Part shown: positions 9,290-18,424 of the stretch, piece after piece
Position numbering within the stretch: the first letter of the stretch is position 1
How the letters are laid out: every line of letters begins with the position of its first letter
Assembly: GCF_000379125.1 (NCBI RefSeq)
Contig: NZ_KB900627.1
Coordinates: 651,747-715,746, forward strand
Source of the DNA: Methylosinus sp. LW4
Lineage (GTDB): Bacteria > Pseudomonadota > Alphaproteobacteria > Rhizobiales > Beijerinckiaceae
DNA length: 64,000 bases
Direction of reading: 5' to 3'
Position numbers and translations under genes: made by a program
Notes under the pieces: generated by a model
Database searches by the model: none
Told to the model about the DNA's origin: nothing
What the model saw: the letters and a program-made list of their open reading frames with translations, nothing else

Positions 9290-9325
9290 GCGAGTTTGTT
9301 ACGCGGGTCGGTAACGCTCTCTCGC
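9290..9325 (-). promoter_or_regulatory. Leader hairpin of repC mRNA
   Basis: Nested inverted repeats GCGAG/CTCGC and GTTAC/GTAAC in the repB-repC spacer, followed on the plus strand by a run of A residues (U run precedes the hairpin in the repC mRNA). It could be the alternative structure with which the ctRNA competes. Function is inferred from position only. Confidence 0.4.
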
Positions 9326-9354
9326 AAAAAAAAAACACATGTACGGGCGTAATT

Positions 9355-10356
9355 TCATTTCGTCGACGGCTCGGCAGAAGCCTCCTTTGCTCTGAGGAAG
9401 TCCCTGTAGAGTTCGGGAAGCTGCGCGAAAAGAAAGCGCCCGAACTCCGGGGCCTCCTTTTGATCAACGATCAACGATGCCTTTTTCCCTGCCTCTCGAA
9501 ACGTCGCGATAGGTCGGCCGCCATCTACCGACCACGACTTTGACTCACGTGAAGGTCTTTCGATTTGTGGCTGCAACGCGTTGAACAGCGCCAGAAAACG
9601 TTCGTCGCTATCGCTGGAGCCGAACGCTTCTGATCCGATAAACGCAGCAGCAACCTCCGCTCCACACACTTCAAGTCGATCTGCAAGCGCCACCCATCTC
9701 GGCTCACCTGTTTTTGGTGCCGGGCCAATGGCCTGAATGATGGTTGCGGGAATTCGTCGAGCGACCGAAATAAGCGTCGACAAGTGCGATTTCGACAGGC
9801 TAAGCGCGGCCATAATCACGTCGCGTTCAAAACCACTGTCGCTGAGCCGTATCGCGAAAAATGCTCGCTCAATATAACTTAGAGCCTTTCGCGCGGAATT
9901 TTCTTGTCCTTGGGCAACGACTAGCTGCGCGTCCGTCAGCGTCTTCACAACTGCACGAACCGCGCGGCCCAACGACTGACATGCCCGCACCCGACGATGG
10001 CCATAGACCACTTGATATCGAGCACTATTATCGGGGTGCGGACGCAGAAGCACAGGAACCTGCTGTCCGTGATCCCGTATCGAATCTACGAGCTCGCTAT
10101 GCTCGCTGTCGAAGCCGTCAATTCGATCTTTGATAAATGAGGAATCGATCAAAATTGGATCGACCTCGATCACAGGGTCGCCACTCTCAGCCCGAAGGTC
10201 CGACGCTAGATGCAGAATTGGGCCGGTCTTGACCCTCAAATTCGCTCCTCGCGGACGAACAGAGTGCGCCGGCGTTGATGAGATCGACGTGTCATCGGCG
10301 ACACCAGCGTCAGGGTCGCCTGCTAGCAAGCTTTTCAACGTGTCCCGCCTGCTCAT
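9355..10356 (-). CDS. repB: Plasmid partition protein RepB (ParB family)
   Basis: 333 aa centromere-binding partition protein. The ParB N-terminal domain has IRDHGQQVPVLLRPHP (about 93-108) and the ParB box GHRRVRACQSLG (119-130), the CTP-binding motif; a helix-turn-helix follows around 165-190 (LSLSKSHLSTLISVARRIP). Its start overlaps the repA stop by 4 bases. It should bind the parS-like palindromes upstream of repA. Length is normal for the family. Confidence 0.94.
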   Translation of the reverse strand: MSRRDTLKSLLAGDPDAGVADDTSISSTPAHSVRPRGANLRVKTGPILHLASDLRAESGDPVIEVDPILIDSSFIKDRIDGFDSEHSELVDSIRDHGQQVPVLLRPHPDNSARYQVVYGHRRVRACQSLGRAVRAVVKTLTDAQLVVAQGQENSARKALSYIERAFFAIRLSDSGFERDVIMAALSLSKSHLSTLISVARRIPATIIQAIGPAPKTGEPRWVALADRLEVCGAEVAAAFIGSEAFGSSDSDERFLALFNALQPQIERPSRESKSWSVDGGRPIATFREAGKKASLIVDQKEAPEFGRFLFAQLPELYRDFLRAKEASAEPSTK

Positions 10357-11555
10357 GCCTTACGTCCCCATACAGCGAGGAGAAGCTCCTCGATTTCAGA
10401 GTTTACTGCGTTCATCGCCGCGATCGCTCGATCGTATGTGCTCCGACTAAAACTCGTGCGCTCCACTTCATAGAGAGTCTGCTTCGATAAAGACGAGTCG
10501 GAGATCGCCGTTGTTTTTAGCATTGCATTCTTCAGGACATGCTCACCGCAGAGCCGCCGCATGAGCGTGTCCATTTGCTGTTGCGGCAAATCCGTAGGCT
10601 CGAAACGGGTCACGAGAAAACGAAAGGCGTCGTATTTCAAGACGAGCCCAAAATCCCGAAACACAGCCAAGAGATCTCCTGCCATTAGCAAATATTGGGA
10701 GGTCGATGAGACGTCCAACATCTGCGGATGACAAGGAATTATGACAGTCGTTGCCGCACATAGTGCAGAGAGCGTGAGGTAGCCGAGTTGCGGCGGACAA
10801 TCGAAGATCACAAAGTCGAAATTCTCTTCCACCCGGTCCAGCATCACCCTGAGAGCTTTGTAAAATGGCGTCTTGCCCTTTACTCCTCGATTAACTGCGG
10901 TCGCGTGTTCGAACTCCATCAAATGGATCGATGAAGGAACAAAGAAAACCCCGTCGAAATAGGATTCGCGTATGACCTCTTCGATTTGGACGCGCTCATC
11001 ATCGTAACGAAGGGCCCCATATAGCGATTCATTCGGCTGCACCTCGGTTTCGGTGTGATATCCGAACATGGTGCTGAGACTGCCTTGCGGATCGAGATCG
11101 ATTGCCAGAACTCGATATCCTTGAAGAGCGAGGTATTGGGCCAAATGGGCGCTGTGGATTGTTTTTCCTATCCCGCCCTTAAACCCTGACACCGCGATCA
11201 CTTGTAGCTTTTCACTGTCGCGTCGGCGCTTGACGTAGCGCCGCGCACCACCCCCAACGTCCAAAAGCTCCCGAATTTCGTTGATCTGGCGAAGTGTATA
11301 GAGGCGGCGTCCGGTCGGAGTCGTTTCCAGCTCCGGGCCCTTACCTTCTAATGATATTTGGCGAAGATAGGCGTCGCTCACGCCGATGAGCCTTGCCGCT
11401 TCGGCGCAACTAAATGATCGAAGCCCCTTTTGGGAATTCGGAGGGAAGAGTTTGCTTCTCAGCTCCTGGAGATTATTCGACAAAATCTCCCCGAGCTCCA
11501 CCATGAGGGTGTCGCCTTCGTCAGCAAGCGCAACGTGTGGGGCAGGTAGGCTCAT
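10353..11555 (-). CDS. repA: Plasmid partition ATPase RepA (ParA family)
   Basis: Walker-type ATPase of plasmid segregation that also autorepresses the repABC operon. From the chosen start (MSLPAPHVAL) it is 400 aa: a MerR-like helix-turn-helix (SCAEAARLIGVSDAYLRQI, about 49-67), the deviant Walker A KGGIGKT (about 126-132), and FDCPPQLGYLTLSAL as the Walker B/switch region. The frame is open for 40 further codons upstream (to 11675), but the length and N-terminus of relatives favour 11555; no convincing ribosome site distinguishes them. Confidence 0.93.
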   Translation of the reverse strand: MSLPAPHVALADEGDTLMVELGEILSNNLQELRSKLFPPNSQKGLRSFSCAEAARLIGVSDAYLRQISLEGKGPELETTPTGRRLYTLRQINEIRELLDVGGGARRYVKRRRDSEKLQVIAVSGFKGGIGKTIHSAHLAQYLALQGYRVLAIDLDPQGSLSTMFGYHTETEVQPNESLYGALRYDDERVQIEEVIRESYFDGVFFVPSSIHLMEFEHATAVNRGVKGKTPFYKALRVMLDRVEENFDFVIFDCPPQLGYLTLSALCAATTVIIPCHPQMLDVSSTSQYLLMAGDLLAVFRDFGLVLKYDAFRFLVTRFEPTDLPQQQMDTLMRRLCGEHVLKNAMLKTTAISDSSLSKQTLYEVERTSFSRSTYDRAIAAMNAVNSEIEELLLAVWGRKA

Positions 11556-11758
11556 GCTAGCTACGATTTTTCCGCATCCATCGGATTTGATCGTAGCGAA
11601 CATCCGCCGATTCGCATCAAACGGCAAGCCTCGCCCGGCACCATTTTTCGTTAATGAATTCTTTATCGGGATCACGTCCGATTGTTACGAGCATGTCGCT
11701 ACTGGTGATGCACGGTCAGCCGAACGACTTCGAATCGCGACACGTATCATCCCAAAAA

Positions 11759-11774
11759 GTTCCGAGCTCGGAAC
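11759..11774. promoter_or_regulatory. parS-like centromere site 1
   Basis: GTTCCGAGCTCGGAAC is a perfect 16-base palindrome and fits the repABC parS pattern GTT-N4-GC-N4-AAC. It lies about 200 bases upstream of the chosen repA start, a usual place for parS, and should bind RepB. Confidence 0.8.
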
Positions 11775-11860
11775 AATTCTCCTCGCCATCACTACCTTCT
11801 TCTCATTACCCAGACCGGACGCTGCACTCCCCCTCTCGGGGAGGGCATCTCCAAACAAGA

Positions 11861-11876
11861 GTTCCGAACTCGGAAC
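11861..11876. promoter_or_regulatory. parS-like centromere site 2
   Basis: GTTCCGAACTCGGAAC, the same sequence as site 1 except for the central base pair, 102 bases (centre to centre) further upstream of repA, i.e. near ten helical turns. Two phased copies suggest one RepB partition complex. Confidence 0.75.
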
Positions 11877-12731
11877 TATGCAGGCCCGCGGCCGGTCCAA
11901 GGACGCCGTGGGCTATCGACTTTGATCAATGCCGCGTCGCCGCGACGAAATTCATCCGTGATCGAGGACGCCGTTCACGCGGCGAGGCGAGAAGGCCCCG
12001 GCTGTTTGAAAACACCTCACGCTCCGAGAGTTCCTTACTAACAGCGCGGCAAGGCACCGGCATTTCATACGAAGCTCTACATGCCCCGACCTAATAGCCT
12101 CACTTTGTCCCACTCTCGATCGCGGCGCGAGCATCTACACAGATGATGCGCTGTCAGGAGCCCCGCCGCTCGACCGCGCCCCTGATCACCGCGGTCCCCA
12201 GCGCCCGGCTCCGACCGCCATCCACGACAAGAAGGGAGAACCAACAAGCGCCCGTCGGCCGCCTGGGCCGAGCCGCGTCGCGCTTCCCCGAGCTCGCCGC
12301 AGAACCGACGTTCGCTAGACGGTCTTCGACCGACGTGGTGACAGCACGTGGCTATCTCGCCGGAGAAAAGCTCCGGGCCTTCATGGAGGCCGGTAGTCGG
12401 CCATCCAGATCACGCGAGAACGCCGCCTCTTTTCGCCTCAGAGGCAAGACGATCGTTTGATCTTCCAGTGATGCGTGACAATTTGGCACGCATCGAACGT
12501 GAGCGCGCAGAATAAGTCGCGATGCCTCGATGACGAGCGCGAGAACGAGAGATGGGAGACACTCTTCACGTTGATGAACGAGCTGCTAACCTCGAACCAG
12601 CTCGGAACATCGTAATTCGAAGTCCTCGATGCCAAGCGCGCCCGGGAGCGAGAGTGATTGTCCCACCCTGTCCGCGACGACGCGAGCCAACCCGATGCCG
12701 CGCCCTAAGAACGTCCCCCGCGCCCATGTGG
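11877..12731. other. Intergenic stretch with no recognisable gene
   Basis: About 850 bases between the parS sites and the RES toxin. Several short open frames exist on both strands but none shows a recognisable family, ribosome site or consistent codon use. It may hold decayed sequence. Confidence 0.5.
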
Positions 12732-13352
12732 TCAAGGATCAGGTTCGACGATGCTGACCTTCATTTCGCTCAGGACCGAGGCCAGCCCCGGCGCAGCGAT
12801 CAGCTTCATCTTCCGGACTGTCCGAAGCTTCACGACGGCGCGATCGAAGATGGCCACGTTGGTATGTCCGTTCAGTCGTGACGGATAGATGATCCCATCC
12901 GGCTTCTCGGGGTGCTCGTGGAAGGCCACCGACCAAGCCCGGGCGAGCGTTTGGTTGGAACCCTTCGCAACGTCGGTCGGAACACCCATGACGATGGCGC
13001 CGTCGCCTCGCAGATCGACCATCTTGAGGGCCTCCGCGACCTCGATCTCAGCATAATGGCGGGCCTGCAGCTCCGATTCCGCGATCGGCAGATCACCGAT
13101 CACGCCGTCGCGCTGATCGCGGAGCAGGGCCTCCAGGAAGCAGACCTTCACCGTCTCCCCGAGATAGAGCACGCCGAACCGATTGGCCGCGACGCGCCGC
13201 CGCGGATCACTGAACCGGCTCGGCGTCTTGCCAAAACCGAGCGGGTCGGGATAACGGCCGAGGTAGATGCGGCCGAATCTCAGGTCAGCCCGAGCCTGAT
13301 AGATACGAAGATCCGCACCCGCAAAACCCTCGGGCGGGAGAACTTTCGCCAT
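12732..13352 (-). CDS. RES-domain toxin (NAD+-degrading)
   Basis: 206 aa RES-family toxin; characterised members (MbcT, ParT) degrade or modify with NAD+. The signature SRFSDP (45-50), then LYLGET (62-67), the Glu-bearing CFLEALLRD and IIYPSRLNG carry the conserved Arg, Glu and Ser. The ATG follows the antitoxin stop with no gap. Order antitoxin-toxin, on the minus strand, is usual for RES/Xre modules. Confidence 0.9.
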   Translation of the reverse strand: MAKVLPPEGFAGADLRIYQARADLRFGRIYLGRYPDPLGFGKTPSRFSDPRRRVAANRFGVLYLGETVKVCFLEALLRDQRDGVIGDLPIAESELQARHYAEIEVAEALKMVDLRGDGAIVMGVPTDVAKGSNQTLARAWSVAFHEHPEKPDGIIYPSRLNGHTNVAIFDRAVVKLRTVRKMKLIAAPGLASVLSEMKVSIVEPDP

Positions 13353-14117
13353 TTAACGAAAATCTCTCCCGACGCTTTCCGCGGCCTTGAGGGCAGCCTT
13401 GACTTTCCCTCGTTCCAGCGCCTCACGCCCGGTCAACCCGTCGAGCTCGCCATGTGGCTGAACGAGAAACCGGTAGACCGCCCAGGGACCGCTCAGCCGC
13501 TCATGCAGGGCTGCGAGCTCAGCATAGGGCTTCCCCTCGGCGTCGAGCTGCCAGACCGGGAAACGAAAGCCGCGCTTGGCGCCGTCTAGGCCCAAAATCT
13601 GACCGCTCTGGCGCTTCGCGTTGACCGTCACCCGCGTGGTGCCGAGCATCTTCGCAAAATCCTCCGCGCTCAGCATGTCTTCGCCGCTCAGGATTTCGGC
13701 CGCCCGCAGGCGACCCCGCTCGCGCGCCGCGGCGAGGGATGCGTTCAGTTCGTCATCCGGTGCCGCGATCACTTGCACCGCCGGCTCCTGCGCGCCAATC
13801 ACAACTTCGACGGGAGTCACGACCGTCTCACCGTCAGGGTCCACGTCGACACGGAAGCTGACCGGTCGCCCCACTGAGCGGCTCTTAGCGATCGCATCAC
13901 CATAGCCTTGCAGAAGCGCCTTCATCCGCTTCGGGCTACCGGTAAGGGCCTTGCGAGCCGTCTCCGGGACTTCCAACTTGAAGCCAGCAGCTCCCTTCGG
14001 CAGAGTTTGACCCGGGCCGACGAAAACAGCCGTCGTGGCAAGAGCCGACTTTCCAGCCATCTTACCCCCCCGACTCGCGCCACTGCGAACGCCAGATTTC
14101 GATTTTGGAACCGCCAT
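13353..14117 (-). CDS. Xre/MbcA/ParS-type antitoxin with long N-terminal region
   Basis: 254 aa. The middle contains SAEDFAKMLGTTRVTVNAKRQSG, a helix-turn-helix, and the end (GPWAVYRFLVQPHGELDGLTGREALERG) is the conserved MbcA/ParS toxin-binding domain. The N-terminal 130 residues, Lys/Ala/Gly-rich at the start, have no family I recognise and make it considerably longer than a usual antitoxin (about 120-160 aa). Neutralises the adjacent RES toxin and probably represses the module. Confidence 0.85.
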   Translation of the reverse strand: MAVPKSKSGVRSGASRGGKMAGKSALATTAVFVGPGQTLPKGAAGFKLEVPETARKALTGSPKRMKALLQGYGDAIAKSRSVGRPVSFRVDVDPDGETVVTPVEVVIGAQEPAVQVIAAPDDELNASLAAARERGRLRAAEILSGEDMLSAEDFAKMLGTTRVTVNAKRQSGQILGLDGAKRGFRFPVWQLDAEGKPYAELAALHERLSGPWAVYRFLVQPHGELDGLTGREALERGKVKAALKAAESVGRDFR

Positions 14118-14343
14118 GTTCCAACCTCCGTTGGAGCAAATATGGAAGAGGTCGATAAGTTCGTCAAGTTCGTAAAGCGGAGCGCTTGCTTGCGTCGATC
14201 AGTCGTTCAACCCTCTCCCTCGGCTTTCTCTACGTTCCCGACGGCGCCGCGTTTCAGCGGGATCGCCACATCCACGCTGACGACGAGACGCTTGCGGCGC
14301 GTGACGGCCATGTGGCGGATGAGGCAGCAGCCTGATCGGAGCA

Positions 14344-14391
14344 GGAGAGGAGAGGAGAGGAGAGGAGAGGAGAGGAGAGGAGAGGAGAGGG
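14344..14391. repeat. Pentanucleotide microsatellite (GAGAG)n
   Basis: About nine to ten uninterrupted copies of a five-base purine unit, continuing as impure GGGGA repeats to about 14412. It lies in the 14118-14901 gap, where I otherwise see no gene. Slipped-strand length changes are expected; no frame crossing it is convincingly coding. Confidence 0.9.
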
Positions 14392-14901
14392 GAGGGGAGA
14401 GGAGGGGAGGGAAGGGTGCTGTCATGGTTCAAATCGGGGGCTATTACGCGCTTTTTGAACCTTCTGCACACTCTCCATGGCTGTGAATAACTGAGCAGTT
14501 GCAGGCGTGTTTTATTGATCGCGGTAATTCGGCCTCCGAATAGCGATCGGAGTTTCCGCTCAGCTGACACCTTCAGCGTTCCGTCCGCCTATGACGCGCG
14601 AGCAAGGGCGCAAGAAACCGCCAACATGGCAACGTGTCATATGCCGACCTTATCGGACGCGGCGCGGCGAATTTATCATGAAATCTTATGGTAAAGCGCC
14701 GTGGTCGGTTATGACTCCAGAGTGCGCGCCTTTCCGATGGCACCTGGGACCGCTATACCGGATTTAGGGACGCCGCTCGAAGGCAAACCGGGAGCCGTCT
14801 GTGCCCGAGTCTCCTTTGCCAAAAGCCCACGTTATCGCTTATGTAACTGTATTCGCGAGCTCACAGCGGCTTCGCGGCGCGGCATTTCATAGGCGTTTCA
14901 C

Positions 14902-16440
14902 ATGACCGGTTTGATAGCTCTTCGTCGTCAGGCCGCTCGGAGCTTGCAAGGCCCACTGTTGATCAGCTTCCTCGCCTCCTCGGCGGCGTGCTGCTTTGTG
15001 AACCAAGTCTCAGCGGCGGGCAGCGCTTCACAATCGCTAGGGGGAGCCGAACAAGATTTTCGACAGCGACTATTCTATTCCAAACGCGACATGGAAAAAG
15101 AAGGGCTGACGCCGCTCGTCGATCGAGCGTTTTTACTAGGTCGGCTTCATCAATTGCTGGTTCCCGTCGAGCCAGCTCAGCCTATTGGACGTTTCAAAAA
15201 GCTCCTTCGTCCGACCAGGGCTCTGAGCTATCACGTGGTCCTCCGTTATGAGGCCTCGGATGAAAGCAAAGGCTTCGTAGATGGCCATATTCCCGATGTG
15301 GACGTCTCCAAGAAACCACCTGCGGAAGCCGTCATTTACCAAGATTCCATAAGCACCGTTGTCTCCGAGATCGCCAAGCTAGGCGCTTTAAAACCAGAGA
15401 ACGATGCGAGCCGGGCGGACCTGCTCATTTACGTGAATCTCGCGGAACGAGCTCAGACGTCAGAGGCCTTCAATTACGAAACTATGTCGCGCTTGCCACA
15501 AAGAGTGGCGGGTAGGGAGAGTCCTGGCGACTTGCAGATGATGGAATATGTTCTCCCGTGGACCTTCGTGCGGCTCTATTATCGCGACACACAGAAACAA
15601 AGCGTCGAGGCCGAGTCGAAAAGATCGATAGAAGGCGGGGAAATTTGGGTTCAGTACCCCAGACGCACATACTGGCAGGCCGAGATCGCACAAGTCGCTC
15701 TCGATAAGCCCGACATCGGGGCGCGCCTCGGGCTAGGGGCGACTCGAGAAGCCGTTGTTAGCCGGTTTCGCACTCCCCATAAGTCAGCGCTCGAACCTAT
15801 AAAGGAAGCGCTATCTCATTTACGTCAAATTCCGCAGATCGGCGCGGGAGGCTTGCCTAGTGAGCCGGGCGAGCCAGCCGCTCGCCCCAAAGAAAGCCTT
15901 CTTTCTCTGGCGACGGGATCGAGACAGCACGCTGATGGAGCGCAGTATCTGGTTTGGCCGGGCCCCCCCGATGCTCTTTGCGGAGCTTCGACGCATTCTC
16001 GTCTCCTGGCGAAAAGGATCGGTCGATCTATGGCAATGTTCGTCGGCGCGATCGAGGCTGGGGCGTTGCGCGTCGGTCCGTTAGGTGATTACACAAGCGA
16101 GTTCAAGAACGATCCGGAAGGCCTCCTCTCAGACTTCTCTCTCGCCGGTTACCGCGGCAGCTTCGACCAGAGGCTCAATGACGACCTGACACTTTTAAGT
16201 GTCGAGGAGTTGCGAGTGGCGCATGGAGATCGGCCTCTACAGGATGCAACGACAGTGCCGCGCGATATGTCAGCGGACATCAAGGATTTACATCACCTAG
16301 CGGATAGCAAGCTCGCGCTTCGCGTGATCGACCGGCGCGCCGACGATATCCGGCTACGCATCCGAGAAATAGCCTTGGGGTTTACGCCTGACGGCGGGGG
16401 CTGCGCCCATTTCAGGGATCTCGAGCGCGGTATCGACTGA
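14902..16440 (+). CDS. Exported protein of unknown function
   Basis: 512 aa, no family recognised. The N-terminus has basic residues (MTGLIALRRQAARSL), a hydrophobic core (LLISFLASSAACCF) and a plausible cleavage near VSA-AG, so it is probably exported. The body is soluble-looking, Arg/Glu-rich, with no repeated units or membrane spans. The single long frame with stable composition and a downstream stop supports a real gene. Base composition is somewhat less GC-rich at third positions than in the operons around it, suggesting separate acquisition. It stands alone between the RES/Xre module and the right arm of the inverted duplication. Confidence 0.7.
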   Translation: MTGLIALRRQAARSLQGPLLISFLASSAACCFVNQVSAAGSASQSLGGAEQDFRQRLFYSKRDMEKEGLTPLVDRAFLLGRLHQLLVPVEPAQPIGRFKKLLRPTRALSYHVVLRYEASDESKGFVDGHIPDVDVSKKPPAEAVIYQDSISTVVSEIAKLGALKPENDASRADLLIYVNLAERAQTSEAFNYETMSRLPQRVAGRESPGDLQMMEYVLPWTFVRLYYRDTQKQSVEAESKRSIEGGEIWVQYPRRTYWQAEIAQVALDKPDIGARLGLGATREAVVSRFRTPHKSALEPIKEALSHLRQIPQIGAGGLPSEPGEPAARPKESLLSLATGSRQHADGAQYLVWPGPPDALCGASTHSRLLAKRIGRSMAMFVGAIEAGALRVGPLGDYTSEFKNDPEGLLSDFSLAGYRGSFDQRLNDDLTLLSVEELRVAHGDRPLQDATTVPRDMSADIKDLHHLADSKLALRVIDRRADDIRLRIREIALGFTPDGGGCAHFRDLERGID

Positions 16441-16450
16441 ATCGGCCGCG

Positions 16451-16711
16451 ATGAAGCATTCGTACGCAAATTGTTTGGGGGAAAAGCTGACTGACACAAC
16501 TCTGACATCGAGCCTCAATGCGCTAAACGCAATCGAATACAGGAGTGCCGATATCAAAAGCGCTCATCGACACGTCGCCCAGCGGCTCACACCTATAGGC
16601 GGTCGATGCGTGATATTCGAAGAACTAGTTCCCAGTCGACGCGGGGGCGACCGCAGCGCTTTCACGGCCGCCGGCCTAACCGTGATCGACCCCTGGGCCG
16701 CCGGCGCCTGA
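16451..16711 (+). CDS. Small hypothetical protein, doubtful
   Basis: 86 aa frame starting 10 bases after the preceding gene, MKHSYANCLGEKLTD..., ending in PWAAGA. No family and no strong ribosome site. It may be a decayed gene end; the opposite strand is also open here. Confidence 0.3.
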   Translation: MKHSYANCLGEKLTDTTLTSSLNALNAIEYRSADIKSAHRHVAQRLTPIGGRCVIFEELVPSRRGGDRSAFTAAGLTVIDPWAAGA

Positions 16712-16994
16712 ACTGGCGGTTTGCAACGGCGTGAACATCGTGTGGTGATCGGGCGCCTGCTTCGGCGGAGCGATCTCCGCTTCCTGTCGCTGACAACATC
16801 GACGTCACGAAGCTGCCCGGGATCAACTTGCATATTGCCCATCTACCGCCCCGATAGTCACGCCCCGCGGACATCTCGCCCGTCTGCCAACCTCGCCGAG
16901 ACGCCACTCGGGCCGACCGCGTGCCAATCTCATCGTAACGAAGGCATCATATCGCCGACGATCATATTTCAATTGCGATGGATTTCGATACGCG

Positions 16995-17760
16995 ACCGTT
17001 TGAAAGCGCATCCGAATGCCGAAGTTCGCCGCCGTCACCCAGGGGGCAAACAGGAGAAAGGCCTGAAAAACAGCCCTTTTCGTCGATTTGCGCGCCGAAA
17101 GCTCGCCTCCAGAGTCGTTCCGAAGCCTACTTTGGGCGGCCGTAGCGACGCGTTTCGATCTGGGTGGCAAAAGAGAAAATAACCATCGCTATCAATCAAG
17201 CTACATCCGCTATACCTTGTTTATAGGCTTGATTCAGGCGGAATTAAAATGGGGTTATATCTTCCCGGCTCGGTTTCATTCGAGCGCCTGCAGGCGCCGT
17301 TCGAGAGCGCGTCGGACGCCCTCGCGCGCCTCGACGAGCGGCTTCGCTCCAGTCCCGTCGCCGAAGCCTTCGTTCTTCGCGCGCATTTCCACGACGCCTG
17401 CGCCGCTTTATGGCGCGCGGGTGAATTCGTGCAGCTCGAAGATTTGGTGCTCCATGACGCCGGGATGGACGTGCGCACGCCGACGCACGAACTCGTGCGG
17501 GCTCACGCCGTTCTGCTCGCGCGCCGTCGCATAGCCGATCGCGAACCGGGATGGGCGTTGACGATCGAGGGCCTCGCCGGTCTGCGCGGCGCATGGAGAC
17601 CGGACGGCGCGGTCTGCGAGTCGGCGACCGGCTGCCGTGCAACGCACGATGATGCGGCGGACGGAGAGCTGGATGAGGAGGATGGTGAGACGATCCTTAC
17701 AGGAGAATTCGCCGAAATCGACGAATTGCTGGCGCGAACGTCACGCGTGATAGAGCGAAG
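16995..17760 (+). repeat. Right arm of inverted duplication flanking repABC
   Basis: Mirror copy of 5220-6025: a conserved non-coding block (about 16995-17190) followed by the 5' part of the DUF1612 gene. Here the gene is intact, so this arm is likely the ancestral one. The rest of the 16712-16994 stretch holds nothing I recognise. Confidence 0.8.
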
Positions 17761-18367
17761 TGAGCCGGCGCCGCCGATGCGGGACGACTCTGGTTTGGTT
17801 TACGACGAAGATTGGAACGAGGAGGCTCGCCTCGCAGAGTGGCGCGAGCGTCTGGGTCGAACTCAGAACCTTCCGCCCCTGATGGCCGCAAGCGTCGCGC
17901 TCGACGCTTGGGAGGAGATCGAGCCGTTACAGCGCGGAGCTTGGCTCGGCCCCTTGCTCGCCGCGGCCTTGCTCCGGTCCCGAGGAAAGACCCGACATCA
18001 TCTCACAGCGATGCATTCGGGATTTCGACAGGCCAAGTATCGTCGAGTCGGCCGGGATGATTTTGAAGCTCGATTGATCGCACTCGCATGTGCGATCGAA
18101 ACGATGGTGAATGCGGACTCGAAGGAACTCGACAGATTGACGCTCGCGCGCGAGCTCCTGCTCAGAAAATGCAAAGGCCGACGAACGAATTCGAAGATGC
18201 CGCAACTCGTCGAATTGTGTCTCGCTTCGCCGGTCGTCACCGTCCCTTTTGCCGCCAAAGAACTTCGGGTCTCTCAACAAGCCGCCACCACGATGATCGA
18301 CGAACTTTCGTCGAACCTTCGCGAGTTGACCGGACGCGGGCGATACAGGGCATGGGCCGTCATCTGA
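17249..18367 (+). CDS. DUF1612 and helix-turn-helix protein (RHE_PE00001 family)
   Basis: 372 aa protein of a family common on rhizobial and other alphaproteobacterial plasmids. The N-terminal half has the hallmark HFHDACAALWRAGEFVQLEDLVLHD and [19 protein letters not shown]; the C-terminal part ends with a helix-turn-helix (VPFAAKELRVSQQAATTMIDEL, about 325-346). The acidic linker around 130-150 is low complexity. Function is unknown; association with repABC replicons suggests a regulatory or maintenance role. A frameshifted copy lies at 5220-5770 in opposite orientation. Confidence 0.85.
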   Translation: MGLYLPGSVSFERLQAPFESASDALARLDERLRSSPVAEAFVLRAHFHDACAALWRAGEFVQLEDLVLHDAGMDVRTPTHELVRAHAVLLARRRIADREPGWALTIEGLAGLRGAWRPDGAVCESATGCRATHDDAADGELDEEDGETILTGEFAEIDELLARTSRVIERSEPAPPMRDDSGLVYDEDWNEEARLAEWRERLGRTQNLPPLMAASVALDAWEEIEPLQRGAWLGPLLAAALLRSRGKTRHHLTAMHSGFRQAKYRRVGRDDFEARLIALACAIETMVNADSKELDRLTLARELLLRKCKGRRTNSKMPQLVELCLASPVVTVPFAAKELRVSQQAATTMIDELSSNLRELTGRGRYRAWAVI

Positions 18368-18424
18368 GGAATGGAGCGCGCCAAGCGCTGCATGGCTATT
18401 CTCCTGTCAAGGTTGCTATGCCGT

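Noticed and set aside
9298..9315. GTTAC...GTAAC inverted repeat as another parS site
   Set aside because: Does not fit GTT-N4-GC-N4-AAC and is part of a larger hairpin in the repC leader.
14207..14570. Minus-strand frames through the GAGAG repeat
   Set aside because: They encode Leu/Ser/Pro runs from the microsatellite only, with no homology or ribosome site.
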